A program made the position numbers and the translations under genes. Positions 26,654-36,319 of a stretch of 57,256 nt of DNA are shown here, piece after piece. Every line of letters starts with the position of its first letter. Position 1 is the first letter of the stretch. The notes beneath the pieces were generated by a model. That model made no database searches. It was not told the origin of the DNA and saw only the letters and a list, made by a program, of their open reading frames with translations. This DNA comes from Mycolicibacter sinensis (GTDB lineage Bacteria; Actinomycetota; Actinomycetes; Mycobacteriales; Mycobacteriaceae): positions 1 through 57,256 of the forward strand of contig NZ_LZJK01000087.1 in the NCBI RefSeq assembly GCF_001667945.1, given 5' to 3'.

Positions 26654-27970
26654 ATGGATGCCCCGGGGGTGGTCAGAACCGGGCGATCGCGGATCGTGGC
26701 GTGGGCGCTGTGGGATACCGGTGCCGCGGCCGTCAGCGCGATCGTGGTGACGTTCGTGTTCTCGGTCTATCTGACCAGCAGTGTTGGCCGGGAGCTGCCC
26801 GGTGCGGTGTCGCCGGCCAGCTGGCTGGGCCGCACGCTGGCCCTCTCCGGTCTGACCGTGGCCGCGGTGGCGCCGGTGGTCGGGGTGTGGGTGGCCGCCC
26901 CGCACCGCCGCCGGGTGACGCTGGCGGGGCTGACGGGGCTTGCCGTGGTGCTCATCGCGTTGATGAGCACGATTCGCGCCGCACCCGGCTACCTGGCCCC
27001 CGGGCTGCTGTTGTTGGCGCTGACCGCCGCCTGCGGTGACCTCGCCAGCGTCCCCTACAACGCCATGCTGCGGCAGGTGTCGACTCCGTCGAATGCCGGG
27101 CGGATCTCCGGATTCGGCTGGGCGGCAGGCTATGCCGGCAGTGTGGTGCTGCTGTTAGTGGTGTACCTGGGCTTCATCGCCGGCAGTGGCCCGACCCGCG
27201 GTCTGCTGGGGCTGCCGGTCGAGGGCGGGCAGAACGTTCGGGCGGCGATGTGGCTGACCGCCGCCTGGCTGGCGATGTTCGCGTTGCCGTTGCTGCTGAG
27301 CGCACACCGCCTGGCGGGTTCCGGCGAGCCACCCCCGCCACGGGTCGGCCTGCTCGGCGGGTACCGCCAGCTGTGGCGCGACATCAGCGCCGAATGGCAC
27401 CGCGACCGCAACCTGGTCTTCTACCTCGTCGCCAGTGCGATCTTCCGGGACGGGCTGGCCGGGGTGTTCGCCTTCGGGGCGGTGCTCGGCGTCAACGTCT
27501 ACGGCATCTCGACCGGCGACGTGCTGATCTTCGGGGTGGCCGCCAGCGTGGTGGCCGCGCTCGGCGCGATCGCCGGGGGCCTGCTCGACGACCGCATCGG
27601 ATCCAAGACCGTGATCGTCGGCTCACTGGTCGCGATGGTCATCGCCGGCACCACGTTGATGGCGCTGTCCGGGGCGGTCGCCTTCTGGGCCTGTGGGCTG
27701 CTGCTCTGCCTGTTCATCGGGCCCACCCAATCCTCGGCGCGCACACTGCTGCTGCAGATGGCGCAGGAAGGCAGGGAGGGGTTTGAGGGGGTGGCCTTCG
27801 GCCTCTACACGATGACCGGCCGGGCGGTGTCATTTCTGGCGCCCTGGCTGTTCTCGGTCTTCGTCGACGTCTTCCATTCCGACCGGGCCGGTATGGGCGG
27901 ACTGTGCACGGTGCTGGTGCTCGGTCTGCTGGCGATGCTCGGCGTGCGCGTTCCGCGCCGGGCGCGTTAA
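26654..27970 (+). CDS. UMF1/Atg22-like MFS membrane protein (Rv2508c-like)
   Basis: A membrane protein of about 438 residues with 12 predicted hydrophobic segments. WALWDTGAAAVSAIVVTFVF at the N-terminus and SVPYNAMLRQVSTPSNAGRI after helix 4 are typical of the UMF1/Atg22 MFS branch. The loop LLDDRIGSKTVIV in the second half is the MFS A-like motif. In other organisms this branch exports amino acids or small molecules; the substrate here is unknown. The homologue Rv2508c sits at the same place. ATG 26654 was preferred over the GTG at 26645 because it lies 7 nt after a TAGAGT hexamer. The stop interlocks with that of the convergent MmpS-like gene. Confidence 0.83.
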   Translation: MDAPGVVRTGRSRIVAWALWDTGAAAVSAIVVTFVFSVYLTSSVGRELPGAVSPASWLGRTLALSGLTVAAVAPVVGVWVAAPHRRRVTLAGLTGLAVVLIALMSTIRAAPGYLAPGLLLLALTAACGDLASVPYNAMLRQVSTPSNAGRISGFGWAAGYAGSVVLLLVVYLGFIAGSGPTRGLLGLPVEGGQNVRAAMWLTAAWLAMFALPLLLSAHRLAGSGEPPPPRVGLLGGYRQLWRDISAEWHRDRNLVFYLVASAIFRDGLAGVFAFGAVLGVNVYGISTGDVLIFGVAASVVAALGAIAGGLLDDRIGSKTVIVGSLVAMVIAGTTLMALSGAVAFWACGLLLCLFIGPTQSSARTLLLQMAQEGREGFEGVAFGLYTMTGRAVSFLAPWLFSVFVDVFHSDRAGMGGLCTVLVLGLLAMLGVRVPRRAR

Positions 27971-28746
27971 CCCGCCGCCGCGCAGACCGTCAGGATCGAC
28001 CCGGTGCGCTGACGCACCTGGCTGCCGTCCACCGACACCGAGCAGGTGATCTGCTCGCCGAAGTTGACCACCGTGACCGCTGCGGCCGTCGATGCCGGCG
28101 GCGTCAGCGTGACCTGCTTGGTCCACGGCAGCGCCACGTTGAACTCGGTCTGTAGCACCCCGCCGGTGTCGATGTAGGCGATGCTGAGCGCCCGGCCGGT
28201 CCCGGTGACGCTGTAGACGATCGTCTCGGGAACCCCGGCGGTGGTCGACGTGGTCGGTGGCGGTGTGCTCGGTGTGGTGCCGGGCGGCGTTGAGCGCGCC
28301 GGCGGCGGCGTAGTGGCCGGGGTGCGCTTGGGAACCGGTGTGCTCGGCGCCGTCGGCAGGGGCGAAACCGGCGTAACGGTAGCCGAATTCCGGTTCGAGC
28401 CGTTGGCGATCACCAGCGCGATCACCATGCCGACCACCAGCAGCACCGCGGCACCGGCCACCAGCCACAGCCAGTTCGGGAACCGCGGCGGTTCCGGGGG
28501 GCCGGGGGGACCACCCTCGCCGCCGCCCGACGGCCCGCCGGGCGGCGGCGGTTCCCAGTGCTGCCGCGGCAGTTGGGCGGTCGGGTTGGCCGCCTGCGGC
28601 GGATAGCCCGCCGGGTACGACGGAAGCTGCCCGGCGTAGGCCGGATCGACGTGTGGCGGAAAGCCGAAGGTCGACGGTTCACTACCCCCGCTGCGTTGCC
28701 AGGGCTGATCGGAACCCTCCGGTCGATACGGATCGGTCATACCCAC
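27967..28746 (-). CDS. proline-rich membrane protein with MmpS-like C-terminal domain (Rv2507-like)
   Basis: A 259-residue protein. Residues 1-90 are a cytosolic Pro/Gly/Ser-rich tail, followed by one transmembrane helix (WLWLVAGAAVLLVVGMVIAL). A Pro/Thr-rich periplasmic linker leads to a C-terminal beta domain (about 170-259) resembling the MmpS fold: VYSVTGTGRALSIAYID, a Trp-Thr-Lys strand, ITCSVSVDG and a paired C-terminal Cys. MmpS proteins assist MmpL lipid exporters, but no mmpL is nearby. M. tuberculosis Rv2507 lies at the same locus next to the TetR gene. The start is either GTG 28746 or ATG 28740. Confidence 0.8.
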   Translation of the reverse strand: MGMTDPYRPEGSDQPWQRSGGSEPSTFGFPPHVDPAYAGQLPSYPAGYPPQAANPTAQLPRQHWEPPPPGGPSGGGEGGPPGPPEPPRFPNWLWLVAGAAVLLVVGMVIALVIANGSNRNSATVTPVSPLPTAPSTPVPKRTPATTPPPARSTPPGTTPSTPPPTTSTTAGVPETIVYSVTGTGRALSIAYIDTGGVLQTEFNVALPWTKQVTLTPPASTAAAVTVVNFGEQITCSVSVDGSQVRQRTGSILTVCAAAG

Positions 28747-28806
28747 CTCATGGGTTGCAGGGTACCTGCGCCGGGCTGCCCGCGACCGTGACGTCGGCCG
28801 GCCCGG

Positions 28807-29463
28807 TCAGATTCCGGCGGCGCCCAGCGCGCTGATCGTCATCGCACGCAACACCGCTCGGGAGCGTTCCGGGGCCGCCGACTTGGTCGCCGTCGGCTTG
28901 ATGGCGTACGGCGTCGAGTTCAACAGGCCGAACACCGCGTGGGCCATCAACCGGGCGTCGGCCTCGGCCAAGCCGGGGTACCGGGCGCACAGCACGCCCA
29001 CCCAGACCTCGACGTACTGACGCTGGGCGCTGCGCACCTGACGCTGCGCTCCGGCCGGCAGATGCGCCAGGTCGCGGTCCTGGATCCGAATCAGGTCCGG
29101 CTCGCCGAGCGCGAAATCGAGATGGAACTCGACCAGGCCGTCCAGCACTTCGTCCGGGCTGCGTCCGCCCGCTTCGACGGCGCGCGCCCCGGCGAGCAGC
29201 CGGGTACTGATGCCGACGAGCAATTCGACCAGCAGCGCTTCTTTGTTCGGGAAGTGCCGATAGATCGCCGGACCGCTGACCCCGGCGGCCGCGCCGATGT
29301 CCTCCAACCGCACCGCCAGAAAGCCGCGCTGGGCGAAGAGACGTTCGGCGGCCGCGAGCAACTGCGTACGCCGGTCCGACTTCAGCCGGCTGCGCCGGTT
29401 GGCCGGTTCGTCGCCTCCCGCCGCGCCGGGCGGGGCGGATGCTGCCATCACGCCTCCGCTCAT
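28807..29463 (-). CDS. bkaR: TetR repressor of branched-chain keto-acid catabolism
   Basis: A 218-residue TetR regulator. A Ser/Gly/Ala-rich N-terminal tail is followed by the HTH domain (residues about 27-75: QLLAAAERLFAQRGF, AAAGVSGPAIYRHFPNKEALL). The all-helical ligand domain has a GEPDLIRIQDRDL segment. The homologue Rv2506 (BkaR) is reported to repress the adjacent leucine/branched-chain operon. The position, divergent from fadD35 with an 85-bp gap, is the same here. An alternative start is ATG 29448. The likely operators are the imperfect repeat in this gap and, by inference, the perfect palindrome before scoA. Confidence 0.88.
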   Translation of the reverse strand: MSGGVMAASAPPGAAGGDEPANRRSRLKSDRRTQLLAAAERLFAQRGFLAVRLEDIGAAAGVSGPAIYRHFPNKEALLVELLVGISTRLLAGARAVEAGGRSPDEVLDGLVEFHLDFALGEPDLIRIQDRDLAHLPAGAQRQVRSAQRQYVEVWVGVLCARYPGLAEADARLMAHAVFGLLNSTPYAIKPTATKSAAPERSRAVLRAMTISALGAAGI

Positions 29464-29476
29464 CGTGGACAGCTGA

Positions 29477-29492
29477 GTTAACGGTCACTAAC
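29477..29492. promoter_or_regulatory. candidate BkaR operator between bkaR and fadD35
   Basis: GTTAACGGTCACTAAC is an imperfect palindrome (10 of 16 positions symmetric) centred in the 85-bp divergent gap. This is the usual place for a TetR operator controlling both genes. Confidence 0.45.
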
Positions 29493-29548
29493 GTAGCACC
29501 CATCGCCGCGGGGCCGACCCGGCTTCGGGCGGCACCGGTGGAGGCCTG

Positions 29549-31189
29549 ATGGCAACTACGGGACCCGCAGCCCGTGGCGATTTGTCCTACGCGCGCGGCG
29601 AGACCCAACCCCCCTTGTTGGCGACGACGATCGGTGCGGCGCTCGCGGCCACCGCGAGTGCGTACCCGGATCGTGATGCGCTGATTGATGTTCCGTCGGG
29701 CCGCCGCTGGAGCTATGCCGAGCTGTTGGTCGATGTGCGCCGGCTGGCGAGCGGATTACTGCGGGCCGGGATCAGCGCCGGGGATCGCGTGGGCATCTGG
29801 GCGCCCAACTGCGCGGAATGGGTGCTGACGCAGTACGCCACCGCCGAGATCGGGGCGGTACTGGTCAGCCTGAATCCTGCCTACCGCTCCCACGAACTGG
29901 CCTACGCGCTCAAGCAGTCTGGGGCCGCGATGGTCATTTCGGCAGCGCGGTTCAAGACCTCCGATTACGTTGCGCTGCTGCATGAGGCGGCGCCTGAGTG
30001 CCCGGAGCTGCGTGAGGTGGTGTTCATCGACAGTGCGGGATGGCATCAGCTGGCCGGCACGCCGGCCGACGCCGCAGCCCTGATGGCGGCGGCCGCCGCA
30101 CTGCACGCCGGCGACCCGATCAATATCCAATACACCTCGGGCACAACCGGTTACCCCAAGGGCGCGACGCTGAGCCACCACAATATCCTCAACAACGGCT
30201 ACCTGGTCGGGGAACTGCTGGGCTACACCCCCGAAGACCGGATCTGCCTGCCGGTGCCGCTCTACCATTGCTTCGGCCTTGTGATGGGGAGCCTGGCGGC
30301 CACCAGTCGCGGTGCGGCCGTCGTCTTGCCGGGGCCCGGCTTCGAGCCGGCGGCCACGTTGCGCGCCGTGCAGGACGAATCGTGCACCAGCCTCTACGGA
30401 GTGCCCACCATGTTCATCGCCGAGCTCGGTCTGCCCGACTTCGCGGAGTACGACCTGACCAGTCTGCGCACCGGGATCATGGCGGGCTCGCCGTGCCCAG
30501 TGGAGGTGATGCGGCGGGTCATCGACGACATGCACATGACCGAGGTCGCGATCTGCTACGGGATGACCGAGACGTCCCCGGTGTCGACCCAGACCCGCGC
30601 GCAGGATTCGCTGATACAGCGCGTGGAGACGGTCGGGCGGGTGGGCCCGCACCTGGAGATCAAGGTGGTCGACCCGGGCACCGGCCAGACGGTGCCCCGC
30701 GGCGAGGTCGGCGAGTTCTGCACCCGCGGCTATTCGGTGATGACCGGTTACTGGAACGACCCGGCCAAAACGGCGGCGGCCATCGACGCCGACGGCTGGA
30801 TGCACAGCGGCGATCTGGCCGTCATGGACGGCGACGGATACGTCCGGATCACCGGGCGGATCAAGGACATGGTGATCCGTGGCGGGGAGAACATTTACCC
30901 GCGCGAGATCGAGGAGTTTCTGCACACCCATCCCGACATCCTCGACGCCCAAGTCGTCGGAGTGCCCGACGAAACCTACGGCGAGGAACTGATGGCGGTG
31001 GTGATGATGCGCGACGGGGCGGCGCCCCTGACCGTCGAGGCGCTGCGGCAGTTCTGCACCGGCCGGCTGGCGCACTTCAAGGTGCCGCGGTATGTGCGGG
31101 TGGTCAACGAGTTTCCGATGACGGTCACCGGGAAGGTCCGCAAGGACGAGATGCGCCGGCAGGCAATCGAGCATTTGAGTGGTGGCTGA
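29549..31189 (+). CDS. fadD35: fatty-acyl-CoA ligase (AMP-forming)
   Basis: A 546-residue ANL-family ligase that activates a carboxylic acid to its CoA thioester through an acyl-adenylate. Motifs: P-loop [11 protein letters not shown] near 193-203, CYGMTETSP, the [21 protein letters not shown] hinge and A8 region, and the catalytic lysine in [11 protein letters not shown] near the C-terminus. Length is normal. In M. tuberculosis fadD35 (Rv2505c) heads the branched-chain catabolic cluster, so a branched-chain or methyl-branched short acid is a plausible substrate; this is inference from context. GGAGG lies just upstream of the ATG. Confidence 0.92.
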   Translation: MATTGPAARGDLSYARGETQPPLLATTIGAALAATASAYPDRDALIDVPSGRRWSYAELLVDVRRLASGLLRAGISAGDRVGIWAPNCAEWVLTQYATAEIGAVLVSLNPAYRSHELAYALKQSGAAMVISAARFKTSDYVALLHEAAPECPELREVVFIDSAGWHQLAGTPADAAALMAAAAALHAGDPINIQYTSGTTGYPKGATLSHHNILNNGYLVGELLGYTPEDRICLPVPLYHCFGLVMGSLAATSRGAAVVLPGPGFEPAATLRAVQDESCTSLYGVPTMFIAELGLPDFAEYDLTSLRTGIMAGSPCPVEVMRRVIDDMHMTEVAICYGMTETSPVSTQTRAQDSLIQRVETVGRVGPHLEIKVVDPGTGQTVPRGEVGEFCTRGYSVMTGYWNDPAKTAAAIDADGWMHSGDLAVMDGDGYVRITGRIKDMVIRGGENIYPREIEEFLHTHPDILDAQVVGVPDETYGEELMAVVMMRDGAAPLTVEALRQFCTGRLAHFKVPRYVRVVNEFPMTVTGKVRKDEMRRQAIEHLSGG

Positions 31190-31214
31190 CATGGCCGCGG
31201 GAGAATGGTATTCT
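31186..31214 (+). promoter_or_regulatory. SigA-type promoter of the scoA operon
   Basis: The -35 CTGACA (31186-31191), 17-bp spacer and -10 TATTCT (31209-31214) match the housekeeping consensus well. The -10 lies inside a small palindrome GAGAAT/ATTCTC (31201-31215). The predicted start point (about 31221) falls at the edge of the operator. Confidence 0.72.
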
Positions 31215-31220
31215 CTGTCG

Positions 31221-31242
31221 TCAGTTAATCAACATTAACTGA
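31221..31242 (+). promoter_or_regulatory. perfect palindromic operator before scoA
   Basis: TCAGTTAAT (31221-31229) and ATTAACTGA (31234-31242) are perfect 9-bp arms around CAAC. The site covers the predicted transcription start and lies just upstream of the AGGAGG ribosome site. Its size suits a TetR dimer pair, and BkaR, 1.8 kb upstream, is the obvious candidate. Confidence 0.7.
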
Positions 31243-31257
31243 AATGAGGAGGCGCTG

Positions 31258-32013
31258 GTGGCGATGGACAAGGTCGTGGCGACGGCGGCAGAAGCCGTGG
31301 CCGACGTGACCGACGGTGCGTCACTGGCAGTCGGCGGGTTCGGGCTGTGCGGCATACCGGAGGCGTTGATCGAGGCCGTGCTGGCCCTCGGTGTCACCGA
31401 TCTGGAGACGGTGTCGAACAATTGCGGCGTGGATGGCGTCGGGCTGGGAGTGCTGTTGGAGCACAAGCGGATCCGCCGCACCGTCAGCTCCTATGTCGGG
31501 GAGAACAAGGAGTTCGCCCGCCAGTTCCTCTCCGGCGAGCTCGAGGTGGAGCTGACCCCGCAGGGCACCCTCGCCGAGCGGTTGCGCGCGGGCGGCGCGG
31601 GGATTCCGGCGTTCTACACGCCGACCGGCGTGGGCACCCAGGTGGCTGAGGGTGGTCTGCCGTGGCGCTATGACGGAGCGGGCGGGGTGGCGGTGGCCTC
31701 ACCGCGCAAGGAGACCCGCGACTTCGACGGGCGCACCTACGTCCTGGAGCGGGCGATCCGCACCGACTTCGCACTGGTGCACGCCTGGAAGGGCGATCGG
31801 CACGGCAACCTCGTCTACCGCGAGGCCGCCGCGAACTTCAACCCGGACTGCGCCGCTGCCGGACGCATCACGATCGCCGAGGTCGAGCACCTCGTCGAAC
31901 CCGGCGAAATCCGCCCGGCGGAGGTGCACACGCCGGGGGTCCACGTGCACCGGGTGGTGCACGTACCGAATCCGACCAAGCGAATCGAGCGGGAGACGGT
32001 GCGGCAGTCATGA
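31258..32013 (+). CDS. scoA: 3-oxoacid / itaconate CoA-transferase, alpha subunit
   Basis: A 251-residue class I CoA-transferase alpha subunit. [13 protein letters not shown] near residue 25 is the family glycine motif, and [14 protein letters not shown] and SYVGENKEF are typical of SCOT-alpha. With ScoB it moves CoA between succinyl-CoA and acetoacetate, or onto itaconate or succinate in the itaconate/leucine route reported for M. tuberculosis. GTG 31258 sits 5 nt after AGGAGG. The ATG at 31264 is the M. tuberculosis-like start. The stop overlaps scoB by 4 nt (ATGA). Confidence 0.93.
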   Translation: MAMDKVVATAAEAVADVTDGASLAVGGFGLCGIPEALIEAVLALGVTDLETVSNNCGVDGVGLGVLLEHKRIRRTVSSYVGENKEFARQFLSGELEVELTPQGTLAERLRAGGAGIPAFYTPTGVGTQVAEGGLPWRYDGAGGVAVASPRKETRDFDGRTYVLERAIRTDFALVHAWKGDRHGNLVYREAAANFNPDCAAAGRITIAEVEHLVEPGEIRPAEVHTPGVHVHRVVHVPNPTKRIERETVRQS

Positions 32014-32651
32014 CACTCACCAGAGATCAGTTGGCCGCACGGGTGGCCGCGGAGCTGGAAGACGGACAATACGTCAACCTCGGCATCGGGCTGCCCACCC
32101 TGATTCCCAACCACATTCCCGACGGGGTCAGCGTGGTGCTGCATTCGGAGAACGGGATCCTCGGCGTCGGGCCGTACCCGCGCCGCGAGGATATCGACGC
32201 CGACCTGATCAACGCGGGCAAAGAAACGGTGACGGTCCTGCCGGGGGCGTCGTTCTTCTCGTCGTCCACCTCGTTCGGGGTGATCCGCGGCGGCCACCTC
32301 GATGTCGCGGTCCTTGGCGCTATGCAGGTTTCCGCGGCCGGCGACCTGGCCAACTGGATGATCCCCGGCAAGATGATCAAGGGCATGGGCGGGGCGATGG
32401 ACCTGGTACACGGGGCGCGCCGCGTCCTGGTGATGATGGAACACGCCGCCAAGGACGGCAGCGCCAAGATCGTCGAACACTGCACGCTGCCGCTGACCGG
32501 CGCCCGCTGCGTCGACCGCATCATCACCGACCTGGCCGTCATCGACGTCACCGAGGCGGGCCTGCAGTTGATCGAGACCGCTCCGGGCGTCGCCGTCGAC
32601 GAGGTCGTCGCGAAAACCGATGCGCCGCTAGATCTGTCGAGGCTGTCATGA
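32010..32651 (+). CDS. scoB: 3-oxoacid / itaconate CoA-transferase, beta subunit
   Basis: A 213-residue beta subunit. The catalytic glutamate is Glu47 in HSENGILG, which forms the glutamyl-CoA intermediate. [11 protein letters not shown] and the [22 protein letters not shown] block are the conserved class I core. It forms the heteromer with ScoA. Its start overlaps scoA and its stop overlaps accD1, both as ATGA, so the three are translated in a coupled way. Confidence 0.94.
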   Translation: MTLTRDQLAARVAAELEDGQYVNLGIGLPTLIPNHIPDGVSVVLHSENGILGVGPYPRREDIDADLINAGKETVTVLPGASFFSSSTSFGVIRGGHLDVAVLGAMQVSAAGDLANWMIPGKMIKGMGGAMDLVHGARRVLVMMEHAAKDGSAKIVEHCTLPLTGARCVDRIITDLAVIDVTEAGLQLIETAPGVAVDEVVAKTDAPLDLSRLS

Positions 32652-34219
32652 CAACACCCGCCTTCGCCGACGAGCACCGGCGCCTGGTCGCCGAGCTCAA
32701 CACCAAACTGACGACCGCAGCCCTCGGCGGCAGTGAGCACTCCCGGCAGCGGCACGTGGCCCGGGGCAAACTACTGCCGCGCGACCGGGTCGACCGGCTG
32801 CTGGATCCGGGCAGTCCGTTTCTGGAGCTGTCCCCGCTGGCCGCCGACGGCATGTACGACGACGAGTGCCCCGGGGCCGGCATCATCACCGGGATCGGGC
32901 GGGTCTCCGGGCGGGAGTGCGTGATCGTCGCCAACGACGCCACCGTCAAGGGCGGCACCTACTACCCGGTCACCGTTAAAAAGCATCTCCGCGCCCAGGA
33001 AGTCGCGCTGGGCAACCAGTTGCCCTGCATTTACCTGGTGGACTCCGGTGGCGCGTTCCTGCCCCGCCAGGACGAGGTGTTTCCCGACCGCGAGCACTTC
33101 GGCCGCATCTTCTACAACCAGGCGACCATGAGTGCGGCGGGCATCCCGCAGATCGCCGCCGTGCTGGGCTCGTGCACCGCGGGCGGCGCCTACGTCCCCG
33201 CCATGAGCGACGAGGCCGTCATCGTGCGCGAGCAGGGCACCATCTTCCTCGGCGGGCCGCCACTGGTGAAGGCGGCCACCGGGGAGGTGGTGACCGCCGA
33301 AGAACTCGGCGGCGGCGAGTTGCACTCCAAGGTCTCCGGGGTCACCGACTACCTGGCCGACGACGACGAACACGCGCTGCGCATCGTCCGCCAGATCGCG
33401 GAGACTTTTGGGCCGCGTCACGAAAGCCCGTGGGAGGTCACCAGTTCCGTGGACCCGAGGCACGACCCGGCCGAGCTCTACGATGTGGTCCCCCCGGATC
33501 CGCGGGTGCCTTATGACGTGCGGCAGGTGATCGTCCGGCTGGTCGACGGCAGCGCGTTCAGCGAGTTCAAGGCCGAGTACGGCAAGACGCTGGTGACGGC
33601 GTTCGCGCGCATTCACGGCCATCCGGTGGGAATCATCGCCAACAACGGGGTGCTCTTCGGCGAGTCGGCGCTCAAGGGGGCGCATTTCATCGAATTGTGC
33701 GATAAGCGTTCCATCCCACTGGTATTCCTGCAGAACATCGCCGGCTTCATGGTGGGCCGCGACTACGAGGCCGGCGGTATCGCCAAGCACGGTGCCAAGA
33801 TGGTCACCGCGGTGGCTTGCGCGCGGGTGCCCAAGCTGACGGTGGTGATCGGCGGATCCTACGGAGCGGGCAACTACTCCATGTGCGGCCGGGCCTATTC
33901 GCCGCGATTCCTGTGGATGTGGCCCAATGCCCGGATCTCGGTGATGGGCGGCGAACAAGCGGCATCGGTGCTGGCCACGGTCCGCGGCGAACAACTCGAT
34001 GCCGCTGGCAAGCCGTGGTCGGCCGCCGACGAGGAAGCGTTCAAGGCTCCGATCCGCGAGCAATACGAGGCTCAGGGCAACCCGTACTACTCGACCGCGC
34101 GGTTGTGGGACGACGGGATAATCGACCCGGCCGACACCAGAACAGTGCTGGGACTGGCGCTTTCGGTCTGTGCGAACGCGCCGCTGGACCCGGTTTCCTA
34201 CGGCGTTTTCCGGATGTGA
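32648..34219 (+). CDS. accD1: 3-methylcrotonyl-CoA carboxylase, carboxyltransferase (beta) subunit
   Basis: A 523-residue carboxyltransferase of the MCC type. Two crotonase-fold halves are visible: an N-half with [20 protein letters not shown] and [20 protein letters not shown], and a C-half with [24 protein letters not shown] and [20 protein letters not shown]. Length and motifs match M. tuberculosis AccD1, which with AccA1 carboxylates 3-methylcrotonyl-CoA in leucine breakdown. The true start is ATG 32648, overlapping scoB. The much longer in-frame read-through upstream lies in an unused frame of scoA and scoB. Confidence 0.94.
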   Translation: MTTPAFADEHRRLVAELNTKLTTAALGGSEHSRQRHVARGKLLPRDRVDRLLDPGSPFLELSPLAADGMYDDECPGAGIITGIGRVSGRECVIVANDATVKGGTYYPVTVKKHLRAQEVALGNQLPCIYLVDSGGAFLPRQDEVFPDREHFGRIFYNQATMSAAGIPQIAAVLGSCTAGGAYVPAMSDEAVIVREQGTIFLGGPPLVKAATGEVVTAEELGGGELHSKVSGVTDYLADDDEHALRIVRQIAETFGPRHESPWEVTSSVDPRHDPAELYDVVPPDPRVPYDVRQVIVRLVDGSAFSEFKAEYGKTLVTAFARIHGHPVGIIANNGVLFGESALKGAHFIELCDKRSIPLVFLQNIAGFMVGRDYEAGGIAKHGAKMVTAVACARVPKLTVVIGGSYGAGNYSMCGRAYSPRFLWMWPNARISVMGGEQAASVLATVRGEQLDAAGKPWSAADEEAFKAPIREQYEAQGNPYYSTARLWDDGIIDPADTRTVLGLALSVCANAPLDPVSYGVFRM

Positions 34220-34225
34220 GTAACC

Positions 34226-36319
34226 ATGTTTGAAACCGTTCTGGTGGCCAATCGTGGTGAGATCGCAGTGCGGGTGATCCGCACCCTGCGCCGCATGGGG
34301 ATTCGGTCGGTAGCCGTCTACAGCGACGCCGACGCCGGGGCGCGGCATGTGCGCGAAGCCGATACCGCGGTGCGGCTGGGGCCGGCACCTGTGGCGGACA
34401 GCTATCTGTCGATTCCCAAAGTGCTCGAGGCCGCCGCGGCCACCGAAGCGCAGGCGATCCATCCCGGCTACGGATTCCTTTCGGAGAACGCAGCTTTCGC
34501 GACGGCCTGCGATCGCGCCGGCGTGGTGTTCATCGGCCCACCGGCGCGGGCGATCGAGGTGATGGGCGACAAGATCTCCGCCAAGAACACCGTCACGGCC
34601 TTCGAGGTTCCCGTGGTCCCGGGGTTGGCCAAGCCCGGTCTCTCCGACGACGACCTGGTGGAAGCCGCCGCCGACATCGGTTACCCGGTGCTGATCAAGC
34701 CGTCGGCCGGTGGCGGCGGCAAAGGCATGCACCTGGTCGAGGAGCCGGCCGCGTTGCGCGCGGCACTGGTGACCGCGCGGCGTGAGGCGGCGTCGGCCTT
34801 CGGTGACGACACCTTGTTCCTGGAGCGATTCGTGTTGCGGCCCCGCCACATCGAGGTTCAGGTGCTGGCCGACGCCCAGGGCAATGTGGTGCACCTCGGC
34901 GAACGGGAATGCAGCCTGCAGCGCCGTCACCAGAAGGTGATCGAGGAGGCGCCGTCGCCGCTGCTGGACGCCGCCACCCGGGCCCGGATCGGGGCGGCGG
35001 CCTGCAACACCGCCCGCAGCGTCGATTACGTCGGCGCCGGAACCGTGGAGTTCATCGTCTCCGCGGATCGCCCGGACGAGTTCTTCTTCATGGAGATGAA
35101 CACCCGGCTGCAGGTGGAGCACCCGGTCACCGAAGCGGTCACCGGCGTGGACCTCGTCGAGTGGCAGCTGCGGGTGGCCGCCGGGGAGAAGCTGCCGTTC
35201 GCCCAGGACGAGATCACGCTGACCGGGCATGCGATCGAGGCTCGGGTATACGCCGAGGACCCGGCCCGCGGCTTCCTGCCCACCGGAGGACAGGTGTTGG
35301 CGGTGCACGAGCCCGCCGGCGGTTCAGCGAGGCTCGACGGAGGAGAGGCGACGCTGGGACCGCCGCATGGACCCGGCGGTTCAGCGAGGCTCGACGGAGG
35401 AGAGGCGACGCTGGGACCGCCGCATGGACCCGGTCCCGCGGTACGGGTGGACTCGTCGCTGCAAGCGGGCACCGTGGTCGGCAGCGACTACGACCCGATG
35501 CTGTCCAAGGTGATCGCCCACGGCGTGGACCGGGCGCAGGCGCTGGCGCGCCTCGATGCGGCGCTGGCCGGTACCGCGGTGCTCGGAGTGCAGACCAACG
35601 TCGAGTTCCTGCGATTCCTGCTTGTCGATCCCCGGGTGGTGGCCGGCGACCTGGATACCGAACTTCTGGACGCCAGGTCGGCCGACTTCACACCGGCCCC
35701 CGCACCCGACGATGTACTGGCCGCGGGCGGCCTCTACCGCCAATGGACACTGTCCGGTCAGACATCGCTGTGGGGGTCCCCGAGCGGCTGGCGCATCGGC
35801 GCGCCGGCGCCGGTGCGCACCGAGATGCGCACCCCGTTGCGCTCGGAGACGGTGTCGGTGTGGGGACTGCCGACCGACGCGCGCGTGCAGATCGGCGACG
35901 GCGAGATCCACAATGCAAGCATCGACGTCGCAGCTGACCGGATGATGGTGACGCTGGCGGGCCGGCGGCGCTGCTATGCGTTCGCCGAGGACGGCGGTCA
36001 GCTGTGGATCGCCGACGAGCGCGGCACCTGGCAGCTGCGCGAAGCCGAAGTGGTCCGGGTGCATCGCGGTGGGGGCCCGCGCAGCGCCGAGATCCTCAGC
36101 CCGATGCCCGGCAGCGTGATCGCCGTCAACGTGGATTCGGGTTCGCCTGTCGCCGAAGGTGATCCGGTCGTCGTGGTGGAGGCGATGAAGATGGAGCACA
36201 GTCTGGCCGCGCCGATCAGCGGGCGGGTGGAGATATTGGTATCGGTGGGCGATCAGGTGACGGTGGACCAGGTCCTGGCCCGGCTGATTCCCGAATCGAG
36301 TGAGGAAGAGACGCAATGA
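34226..36319 (+). CDS. accA1: 3-methylcrotonyl-CoA carboxylase, biotin carboxylase / BCCP (alpha) subunit
   Basis: A 697-residue biotin-dependent carboxylase alpha subunit. The biotin carboxylase N-domain has [15 protein letters not shown] at residues 6-20, the ATP-grasp loop [11 protein letters not shown], and catalytic [18 protein letters not shown] domain follows, and the C-terminal biotinyl domain carries Lys655 in EAMKMEHSL. Partner: AccD1, 6 nt upstream. Unusual: residues about 364-403, between VLAVHEPAG and AVRVDSSL, hold a 19-residue sequence (starting [12 protein letters not shown]) present twice in perfect tandem. This is an insertion not expected in the family and lies at a surface turn of the BC domain. 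The frame stays open, so the enzyme is probably functional. The stop overlaps fadE19. Confidence 0.93.
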   Translation: MFETVLVANRGEIAVRVIRTLRRMGIRSVAVYSDADAGARHVREADTAVRLGPAPVADSYLSIPKVLEAAAATEAQAIHPGYGFLSENAAFATACDRAGVVFIGPPARAIEVMGDKISAKNTVTAFEVPVVPGLAKPGLSDDDLVEAAADIGYPVLIKPSAGGGGKGMHLVEEPAALRAALVTARREAASAFGDDTLFLERFVLRPRHIEVQVLADAQGNVVHLGERECSLQRRHQKVIEEAPSPLLDAATRARIGAAACNTARSVDYVGAGTVEFIVSADRPDEFFFMEMNTRLQVEHPVTEAVTGVDLVEWQLRVAAGEKLPFAQDEITLTGHAIEARVYAEDPARGFLPTGGQVLAVHEPAGGSARLDGGEATLGPPHGPGGSARLDGGEATLGPPHGPGPAVRVDSSLQAGTVVGSDYDPMLSKVIAHGVDRAQALARLDAALAGTAVLGVQTNVEFLRFLLVDPRVVAGDLDTELLDARSADFTPAPAPDDVLAAGGLYRQWTLSGQTSLWGSPSGWRIGAPAPVRTEMRTPLRSETVSVWGLPTDARVQIGDGEIHNASIDVAADRMMVTLAGRRRCYAFAEDGGQLWIADERGTWQLREAEVVRVHRGGGPRSAEILSPMPGSVIAVNVDSGSPVAEGDPVVVVEAMKMEHSLAAPISGRVEILVSVGDQVTVDQVLARLIPESSEEETQ
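35316..35433 (+). repeat. 57-bp perfect in-frame tandem repeat inside accA1
   Basis: Period 57 bp, two full copies plus 4 bp, with no mismatch. The unit starts near CCGGCGGTTCAGCGAGGC and contains GGAGGAGAGG and CCGCCGCATGG. Because 57 is a multiple of 3 it adds 19 residues per copy. Both the size and the coding-neutral insertion recall mycobacterial interspersed repeats (MIRU-like), and copy number may vary among strains. Confidence 0.95.

Noticed and set aside
29756..31192. A 478-codon frame antisense to fadD35
   Set aside because: It is a His/Arg/Gly-rich shadow of a well-supported ligase gene.
31652..32647. A frame extending accD1 upstream by 332 residues
   Set aside because: It lies in an unused frame of scoA and scoB, its translation is Arg/Pro/Ser-rich, and the family start is ATG 32648 overlapping the scoB stop.
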